Assembly (NCBI RefSeq): GCF_030247185.1
Contig: NC_080572.1
Location: 188,260,866-188,324,865 of the forward strand
Direction of reading: 5' to 3'
Length of the DNA stretch: 64,000 nt
DNA from: Malaya genurostris
Lineage: Eukaryota; Arthropoda; Insecta; Diptera; Culicidae
Numbering within the stretch: the first letter of the stretch is position 1; the number at the start of each line of letters is the position of its first letter. The notes below the pieces were generated by a model, which saw nothing but the letters and a program-made list of their open reading frames with translations, ran no database searches and was not told where the DNA came from. Position numbers and translations under genes: made by a program. Positions 56,863-64,000 of this stretch are shown in pieces.

Positions 56863-57862
56863 TATGAAATTTTCACATCCGGTAGTGCAGTAATACCGTG
56901 CCGGTGGTGTAATGATGTCAATAATAATAATAAAAGTAATAATCCTACCACATGTTTTATGCTGCTGATTCATGCTGTTTAGCTTGACCTACACTGCACA
57001 TACATGATTTACTGTCTCATATGGAAAATCGGCATGTCGAGAAAATGACGATCAAAATTTCATATCCGAATTTTTTGATTTATTGTTCTATGTTACCTAA
57101 TGCAAAATCATGGTTTTATTACATGAAATATCGGTAATACACCTTTGCTATTCCAATATTCCAACAAAAGAAATTATTAAAATTTACACTTAATGGGACT
57201 GACATGCGGGTACTTTGCATATGTGACAGACATGAGTTGACATTTTTTTCACATTTTACTGAACAAACCCTCAACTTTTATTGCAATTTCTGATAGTATA
57301 TTGAGGATAGATTCCATTTCTCTAGCTAACTCAAAATTGGCGAAAATCAATATGGGACTGATATGCGAGTATGAGCAGTACATATGCAGAAGTAACAGAA
57401 ACGCAGGTTTGCTTCGTTTGTTAGATTTCGTTTAATTGATTTAATCGAAATAGAGCATGAGATAGTAAGTCTAGGTTTAACTAGGTTCAAAACTGCTCCA
57501 AGTCATATTTGTTGCTGGCAAACAAACCAACTTCGGATATACCGGACATCAGAATCCGGTTTCGGGAGAATTGGAAATGGTGATTAAAAACTGCAAAAGG
57601 GTCTCACTCACTTTCCTTCAAGATGTCTTACAGTTTCATACGGAATTCGGAATTCGGAATACGGAATACGGTGGATCGATTCCGGAACTACAGGGTAAAC
57701 AGGATTTGTAGAGTTTGTTAGATTAAGTCCGAATAAAGTTTTCTATTTCTATTCAATGAACAGTTGTTTTTGCGAATTCCACAGTAATATGTTTGATGTT
57801 ATGAGTAATATGAGAAAGGCATCATTACACCACTAGGTGGATTAAAACAAGTTTTTTATTGT

Positions 57863-58876
57863 GTCATTAGGGTGGCCATTCCCTTGTTAGGATGAATAAA
57901 AAAACGATTATTTCACGTTTTTCTTCAAAAATACATTTATTTACAAATCTTTTTGAACTTTTGAATCACCACTTTCAAATTTCCGTGGTTTCTGTCACTC
58001 GGTCGATTTCATTAATTTTTGGATACGTTGTCAAAACATGTTTATAGATTTTTGGAAAAATATGCGAATATTGTAGAGTTGAAGTTTTGTGTTTGAAAAA
58101 GTCAATTGTACAACTTTTTAACGGTTTTCATGGTTTGCGACCAGTGGGCACTATGTCATTTTGTATTTTTTCAGAATTTTTTTTTACATAACAATAACTA
58201 AAAATTGGCGATGTATGTTTTTTTTTGTTATTTAGTTATATTTTTTTTAAATTTCATATTTTCGTAGTTTCCGTGTTTTTTTTTTCAATTTTCATTAGGA
58301 AAGATATTGTTGATTAATTTATAACTTTTGAACTAATCGACCGATTTTGCTAATTTGTGGCTATTTTGTCAAGAAATATCAGCAGTTTTTGGGAAAAAAT
58401 ATGTGAATATTACAAAATTGGAGTTTTGTGCTTTAGAACGTTATTTGTGTCCACTTTTATGGGTTTTCATGGTAGGTGGACCGATGGGCACTACGTCATT
58501 TTATATTTTTCTTCAAAAGCCTTGAAATGTTACTTAAAATATAGAAAAATTATTGGGAGCGATCGACTGGTTCAAAAGTTATAAATTTGCCAATAACATC
58601 TTTTTTAAAGAAAATCTAAAAAACACGGAAACTACAAAAACTTGAAATTTTCAATAAATTATAACTCAAAAACAAAAAAACATACTTTCAATTTTACAAT
58701 ATTCGCATACTTTTCCTTGAAACTATAGGCATTTATTGACAACATATCGAACAATTAACAGAATCGGCCGAGTAATTCAAAAGTTATGATTTAAAAAAAA
58801 TGCATTTTTCTGACGAAAATCGAAAATAATCGATTTTTTTATCCACCCTAACAAGGAAATGGGCACCCTTAATGAC
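57863..58876. mobile_element. ~1-kb TIR/foldback element
   Basis: GTCATTAGGGTGGCCATTCC at the left and its counterpart GGGCACCCTTAATGAC at the right are inverted, continuing through CTTGTTAGG...ATAAAAAAACGATTATTT. Two direct copies of a ~180-bp block (with GGTTTTCATGG and GGGCACTA(T/C)GTCATTTT) lie at about 58075-58190 and 58430-58530, and the right third is partly inverted relative to them. No transposase found. Confidence 0.65.
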
Positions 58877-59060
58877 AAAACAAATAAATACGGGTCTAAT
58901 ATTTTTCGATGGAGAACGATTCTGCCAAATATTACGAAATTCTGAGATATCGTATATCAGTTTCTCATGGAATTTCTATATGCACACACAGAAATGAGTC
59001 GAATGGTATACGACACTCGGTTCAAAAGTCAATTTTCGCAGTGCACTATGATCCGAAACG
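58877..59060 (+). repeat. Array-family fragment with tail
   Basis: ATACGGGTCTAATATTTTTC, GATGGAGAACGATTC and ATCGTATATCAGTTTCTC recur inverted at 53098-53203. The tail part GAGTCGAATGGTATACGACA follows. Confidence 0.6.
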
Positions 59061-59613
59061 GGTAATTAGCGTGACAAAAATATTTTCACTATTAAATATT
59101 AGTTTTTTGTAGTTGGTGTCTTCACAAAAGTTGTTTGTAATCAAATGGCGCTCCTTTTGATAAAACAATTACTAGGGTGGTCCTCATTTAAATTGAAATT
59201 TGAAATTTAACTTTCTTAATTGAACTCAAAAATGATTTTGTTGTACAATAAAGTTGTAGGAAATTTTATTTTGAACAACTTTGTTGAAAAAAGCAACTCT
59301 TTTAGCTCTTCATTTGATCGAGTTACATAAATTTTCCCGAGTAAAACTAAAGTGGCTCCGGAAAAATCACTATTTTTGTTCTAACTTTTTTGTGAAACGT
59401 TTTACGGAGAAGTTGTCTTCAGAAGAGTTATTGAACTAATCATTGCGCATAATTTTGCTCAACCAAGCTTTTTCATATGAGTAAAAAGTTATGATTGTTT
59501 TTTCATCAAAAACTAGTCAAGCTTCAAATATCAATATTCATTAAATGCCAGATCGATAAAAATGTATCTTATGCGGTTCCTGAAAGGTCATAATATAAGT
59601 AAAAATTTAAGGG
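59061..59613. other. No gene recognised
   Basis: AT-rich pre-insertion sequence of the full-length LINE. No frame or repeat landmark is identified. Confidence 0.4.
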
Positions 59614-59629
59614 AAAATTGGAAGCGTGT
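59614..59629. repeat. 16-bp target-site duplication, left
   Basis: AAAATTGGAAGCGTGT, identical to 63700-63715. Confidence 0.85.
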
Positions 59630-59849
59630 GTGTGAGGTCTTGTTGCTTTTGTCTTGTTGCTTTTGTAACGTTCTCGATTTTTAATCAGTGTTTTTCTGTA
59701 TTTTCATACCCGTTTTACTACTTTCAACGATTTTATACTATACAACGATTCCTGCTTCATTCGGTATAATTGGAGTACACCCGTTTCTAGCGTCTGTAAC
59801 TTTGATCCGGAGAAGTATCTGAAACTTAATATCCATTTGCAATCAAACA

Positions 59850-60644
59850 ATGGATTCCGTCTCAGTTTGTTGTGCCTGTGCTTGTGAGCTGAACAAAGCC
59901 GAAGAAATTGTTTGCAGCGGATTTTGTAGATCGTCATTCCATCACAAGTGCGTGAATCAATCCTGCGAGACCCGCGATCTAATTGCAAATTGTTCGAATC
60001 TTTTTTGGATGTGCAACGCCTGTACAAAAATGATGGCAAATGCTACTTTTCGGCAAACAATCTCATCAACAAACAATGCGATAACCGCCATAAGTGAGGA
60101 GTATAACAGAGCGCTGCTGGAACTAAGACAAGAAATGGAGCGAAACAGTCAGAAAATAAACAAAATTCTACAGCATATTCCAGCCGCACTTCAGGAGTCC
60201 GGTAGTAAAGGTGAAACATCAAAACATTCCCGTAAACGCCCCCGGACAGATGATGATGCAGATAATTCAACTTCGAATTTATCAGAAGGCACGAAAGATG
60301 TCGATCCTAACGCTTTGCTCCCATTAGCATCACGTAAGTCAACTGAAGATATATTTTGGCTATACTTGTCCGGCTTCGACCCTAAAGCCACCGATGAGAA
60401 TATACGGGAATTAGTACAGCATAACCTGAATACTGATGAGACTGTTGAAGTACACAAGTTAGTTCCTAAAGGTAAAAATCTTGATGAACTATCCTTTGTG
60501 TCTTTCAAAGTCGGAGTTGGTCTGCAGTTTAAATCTATTTCATTATTGCAGTCTACATGGCAAAAAGGAATCATTTTTCGGGAATTTAATTTCCAACCAC
60601 GACCGACATTTCAATTTCAATCACAACAAGCTCAATATCAATAA
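59850..60644 (+). CDS. LINE ORF1 protein with PHD-type zinc finger
   Basis: A 264-residue nucleic-acid-binding ORF1 protein that should coat the element's RNA. Residues 7-58 form a Cys4-His-Cys3 pattern (C7, C10, C22, C26, H31, C34, C55, C58) with Trp53 two residues before the last pair, as in PHD fingers. Residues ~88-110 look coiled-coil (RALLELRQEMERNSQKINK). A basic stretch SRKRPRT near 128 may be a nuclear signal. Residues ~165-255 form an RRM-like or ORF1-specific domain, with FWLYLSGFDP and ELSFVSFKVGV in the RNP2/RNP1 positions. The ATG has A at -3 and G at +4. The frame is intact to TAA at 60642. ORF2 starts inside its last 160 nt. Confidence 0.88.
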   Translation: MDSVSVCCACACELNKAEEIVCSGFCRSSFHHKCVNQSCETRDLIANCSNLFWMCNACTKMMANATFRQTISSTNNAITAISEEYNRALLELRQEMERNSQKINKILQHIPAALQESGSKGETSKHSRKRPRTDDDADNSTSNLSEGTKDVDPNALLPLASRKSTEDIFWLYLSGFDPKATDENIRELVQHNLNTDETVEVHKLVPKGKNLDELSFVSFKVGVGLQFKSISLLQSTWQKGIIFREFNFQPRPTFQFQSQQAQYQ

Positions 60645-63623
60645 TGTAACGGCAGGTGTCAAGTCTACTCTTATCCCTACAACGTCACCCATTGTTTGCT
60701 CAAATTCCACCGTACATTCTGCATCGATATCCAATAACTCAACTTTAACCAAACCTAATCGTCACTCGAACCGATCAATAACAATTTATTACCAAAACGT
60801 CCGTGGTTTACGCACGAAAACCAACGCACTTTTTTCGTCCCTTTCTGCCTCTGATTACGACGTGGTAGTGCTCACAGAAACCTGGCTTAATGACAACATA
60901 CTCGACGCAGAGCTTACCGACCAGTATAATATATATCGGTGTGATCGTAACATTCAGAATAGCCAGTATCTCCGTGGTGGCGGTGTCTTGATTGGAATCA
61001 AAAAAGTTATCCAGAGCAATACTGTTTACGTTCATGCAGCGGACCGTCTTGAGCAGATAGCAGTCCGTGTCGCATGCGATAGCACTTCTTTCGTTATTTG
61101 TGTTATCTATTTACCGCCGAGCTCCGATCTTTCTCTATATGAGCAACATGCCTTTTGTGTGAATGAGCTTTACAATAAATTTGGTGATCGTGGTAGGATT
61201 GTAGTTTTAGGCGACTACAATCTACCGTTATTACGCTGGAACCTGGATGAGGATATAGGGTGTCTACTGCCAAACAATGCGTCATCAGAACATGAACTTC
61301 TATTAGTTGAAACCATGATTGCCTCTGGTTTACAACAAATAAACTTCTTGACGAACCAATATGGAAACCTACTCGATTTAGCATTCGTTAGTTATGCCAA
61401 TGATTGCGAAATATTCGCACCACCCTCGCCTCTGATGAAGCTCGACCACCATCACTACCCTTTCGTTTTAAAATTTGAAGTTTCACACTCGTTGCCTTCG
61501 AATGACGATGCGGACATGTTCTTCGATTTCAATCAATGCAATTATCAAGAATTAAATGATCAAATTTCACGTGTAAATTGGGTTGAATTACTCACGCAGG
61601 GCAATTTGGATGAAGCAACAGAAAAGTTTTATTGTGAATTAGATTCGATTTTTCAACATTTCGTTCCTCGAAGAAGGCGCAAGCGAAATTTTAACAACAG
61701 ACGACCTTGGTGGAATGAAGAACTGCGCAATCTGCGGAATCGCCTTAGGAAGGCTCGCAAACGATTTTTTCGGACAAAAAATGCAGACGATAAACTACTC
61801 GTACGGAGTTTGGAACTGCAATTTGAATCATTGAACGCATCGTGTTTTCGGTTGTACGTTTCTCGGATGGAGACCTATTTGAAGGACGACCCGAAGCAAT
61901 TTTGGTCTTATTTGCGGACTAAAACGTCCTCCCGTGGAATTCCAGTTAATGTCCACTATCGCGACCAATCTTCATCGACAGTTCCAGGTTCTGCTAACCT
62001 ATTCTCGTCATTCTTTCAAAGTGTGCTAAGTAATAACTCACCGCCTTTGTCAGAATCGTACCTGAGTAGTCTACCGATGTATTTACTGAACTTACCTGCT
62101 ACGGCTTTGAACGCGAAGTACACAATAATCTACGACAAGTCGATGGATCCAAAGGGCCAGGATCGGACGGGCTACCACCGTCTTTCGTGATGGAGTGCTC
62201 TTCTGCTTTGGCTTTACCTGTATCTCTGCTTTTCAACCGCTCTCTTGCTGAACAATATTTCCCAGCGAAGTGGAAAAAAGCTTTGATAGTTCCAGTTCAC
62301 AAAACCGGCAACGTACACGACGTCACAAACTACAGAGGCATCTCAATTCTGAGCTGCTTACCTAAAGTATTCGAGCGTATGCTGTTAGATCTTATTTACC
62401 CCTCAGTAAAACATATCATATCCACTGATCAGCACGGGTTTGTCAGAAAGCGGTCTACTACTACAAACCTAATGAGCTACGTTTCAATATTGATCGACAA
62501 ACTTGAAAAACGGCAACAAGTCGACGCGATTTACTTTGATTTTTCAAAAGCTTTCGATCGTGTTCCTCATCAGCTCGCAGTGGAAAAATTGAGACGAAAC
62601 GGATTTCCTGATTGGATAACTAATTGGTTTATGTCGTATCTCACTGATCGAAGTGCTACCGTACGAGTCGGAACCGTACTCTCTGAATCCTTCAATGTTA
62701 CATCGGGTGTTCCACAAGGGAGTCATCTCGGCCCACTCCTCTTCGTTCTATTCGTTAACGATCTTTGCTGTGTATTGTCGTCATTCAGAATTATGTATGC
62801 TGATGATCTCAAACTCTATCGCATCATCACAAGTCTTTTAGATTGCTGTGCTCTACAAATGGACATTAAGAGGGTTTTAGGCTGGTGTGATAGAAACGGC
62901 ATGACAGTGAACATCAAGAAATGTAATTCAATAACCTTCTCACGAGCACATTCACCGATTTTATTCGATTACTCCATAATGGCGGCTACAATTAGGCGAG
63001 TTTCATCTGTTAAAGACTTAGGCATCATTCTCGATCGCAAGCTCCGCTTCATCGAACAGTTTGCCTTTGTTACTGCGAAAGCCTTTGCAGTTTTGGGACT
63101 CATTAAACGCAACACGCAAGATTTCAACGATGTGTATTGTCTAAAAACAATTTACATCGCCTTAGTACGAAGTATTTTGGAATATGGAGTTATAATTTGG
63201 GCTCCGCATCATAATGTTCACATCGACCGGATCGAAAGGGTCCAAAAGTGTTTCATCCGATTTGCTCTTCGACGACTACCTTGGCAGAATCATCTTCAAT
63301 TGCCACGTTACGAGAATCGCTGTGCTCTCATGAACCTACCGACTCTGCAAAATAGACGAGTACATCTACAAAGGATCTTCGTTTTTGATCTACTGACTGA
63401 TAACATCGATTGCCCCGTGCTACTCGAAAGAATTCACTTTAACGTTCCAGGAAGATCATTGCGAAGAACGGATTTTCTTAGACGCTCATTTCATCGCACA
63501 CAGTATGGTCAGAATAATCCAATGGATGTTTGTTGCCATCGTTTCAACAGCGTGTATCATCTGTTTGATTTTAATATTAGCAAAGACATGTTTAAATCAA
63601 AAATATTATTAAGTTACCATTAG
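60481..63623 (+). pseudogene. LINE ORF2 (endonuclease-RT), one frameshift
   Basis: The protein would nick the target and reverse-transcribe the LINE RNA. The first part (60481-62190, 569 residues) holds an APE-type endonuclease at about 100-332: YYQNVRGLRTK (Asn), VVLTETWL (Glu), RGGGVLIGI, VVLGDYNLPLLRW (Asp/Asn) and LDHHHYPF (Asp-His). The second part (62187-63623) holds the RT: KKALIVPVHKTG, NYRGISILSCLPK, QHGFVRKRSTTTN, IYFDFSKAFDRVPH, SGVPQGSHLGPLLF and the catalytic YADD (residues 204-207 of that part), then KDLGIILDRKLRF and the C-terminal ERVQKCFIRFALRRLPW region. The two parts are linked by what looks like a 1-nt deletion near 62150 in a CCAAAGGGCCAGG context. The true ORF2 start is unclear: no ATG lies between the ORF1 stop and the endonuclease in this frame, so initiation in the overlap or reinitiation is likely. 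Confidence 0.88.
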
Positions 63624-63699
63624 TGTTAAGTTATACAGCCAAAGTCTGTGCGAAAGGTTAACTCTAATCGAAGACAATAAAGACAATATAGACAATATT
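63624..63699 (+). other. LINE 3'UTR and short-repeat tail
   Basis: A short 3'UTR, then AAGACAATAAAGACAATATA and GACAATATT, imperfect repeats of about 9 nt. CR1-type LINEs end in short direct repeats. Confidence 0.7.
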
Positions 63700-63715
63700 A
63701 AAATTGGAAGCGTGT
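63700..63715. repeat. 16-bp target-site duplication, right
   Basis: AAAATTGGAAGCGTGT, second copy. Confidence 0.85.
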
Positions 63716-63769
63716 TTTGTTGACTTATTTGAATTAGTTTTAAAAATACCTTTAAAAAACTGACAAAAC

Positions 63770-63955
63770 ATTGCAATCCAGTTGTCGTATGTTCGAGCCC
63801 CGACCTGGAAGGATTCGTAGTGTCAGTAGAGTCGTAGCACCAGCCATACAATGGTTCTGTACACTCTAAATCGGCTGCGAAGTCTGTTGAAATAGAAGGT
63901 CAAATTCCACTACAGGAATGTAATACCAAGGCTTTGCTTTTCCAGTTTAGTCGCC
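63770..63955 (+). repeat. tRNA-related SINE, 5'-truncated
   Basis: GTTCGAGCCCCGACCTGGAA contains a pol III box B. The body continues GGATTCGTAGTGTCAG, GTAGCACCAGCCATACAATG, ATCGGCTGCGAAGTCTG and GGTCAAATTCCACTACAGG, which I recall as a common mosquito SINE body. No box A is seen upstream. Confidence 0.65.
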
Positions 63956-63967
63956 TTTACCTCACGT

Positions 63968-64000
63968 TAACTTTACGTAAGTCTGCTTAGCGGTTCAAAT
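63968..64000 (-). repeat. MITE edge, AGCAGTTCAA family, cut by the window
   Basis: TTACGTAAGTCTGCTTAGCG then GTTCAAAT match the inverse of 2166-2200. Confidence 0.6.

Larger units (their letters stand above)
59630..63699 (+). mobile_element. Full-length CR1-like LINE (4070 bp)
   Basis: A non-LTR retrotransposon bounded by an exact 16-bp target duplication. In order it holds a ~220-nt 5'UTR (with CTTGTTGCTTTTGT twice in tandem), ORF1 at 59850, ORF2 overlapping ORF1 from 60481, a short 3'UTR, and a tail of imperfect AGACAATA repeats instead of poly(A). The PHD-type finger in ORF1 and the short-repeat tail favour the CR1 clade (relatives T1 and Q in mosquitoes) over Jockey. The intact duplication, near-complete frames and full length point to recent insertion. 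Confidence 0.9.

Overview
The window looks like nuclear DNA of a dipteran, most likely a mosquito (Culicidae). This is inferred from AT-rich sequence, the mixture of element families (CR1/Jockey-type and LOA/I-type LINEs, mariner, DD37-type Tc1-mariner elements, pogo-like, hAT-like, many MITEs, tRNA-related SINEs) and dispersed repeats ending in a GGCCCTCCGGGCC box, which I associate with culicid genomes. Nothing in it is prokaryotic. I cannot name the species.

The only host-gene piece I can support is one 144-nt internal exon of a neuronal calcium sensor (recoverin/visinin/frequenin family) gene on the minus strand at 30115-30258. It has clean splice sites on both sides and encodes 48 residues, including a degenerate first EF-hand and most of the second. 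The neighbouring exons were not found, so much of the window may be intron of this gene.

Layout. 1-3.2 kb: AGCAGTTCAAATTGAACTGCT-type MITEs, an RT relic, a possible hAT relic and a DD37D-like transposase relic. 4.4-6.3, 18.8-20.7 and 55.0-56.9 kb: three same-orientation copies of a ~1.9-kb noncoding repeat. 7.1-8.5, 10.9-11.5, 25.3-25.6, 33.5-34.5, 37.2-37.8, 46.9-47.3 and 52.1-57.9 kb: arrays of ~155-160-bp units that share the same tail. 11.47-12.30 kb: a foldback element with composite inverted repeats and an 8-bp target duplication. 12.8-13.2, 22.8-23.3 and 46.3-46.7 kb: mariner fossils. 14.0-15.6 kb: two LINE relics. 18.56-21.32 kb: a transposase split by a hAT-type MITE that itself received a 1.9-kb repeat. 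21.48-22.06 and 28.2-29.3 kb: large palindromes. 26.12-27.42 kb: a complete but mutated Tc1/mariner-type element. 31.89-36.28 kb: a pogo-like element with ~240-bp terminal inverted repeats. 38.9-39.4 kb: a three-unit tandem repeat built around a palindrome. 42.3-44.8 kb: a ~43-bp satellite carrying two inserted elements. 48.5-49.5 kb: a degenerate TTCAGAATTC-like repeat.

59.63-63.70 kb holds the youngest-looking element: a full-length 4.07-kb CR1-like LINE with a 16-bp target-site duplication, an ORF1 with a PHD-type zinc finger, and an ORF2 with endonuclease and reverse transcriptase broken by one apparent 1-nt deletion. The genes do not form a pathway. The window is a layered record of transposon insertions around one exon. 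The most novel-looking material is the tandem-array repeat family with a conserved terminal hairpin and A5 borders (one copy has an ABAB higher-order repeat), the foldback element with a GC-rich core, and the palindrome with a tRNA-like promoter in its arms.
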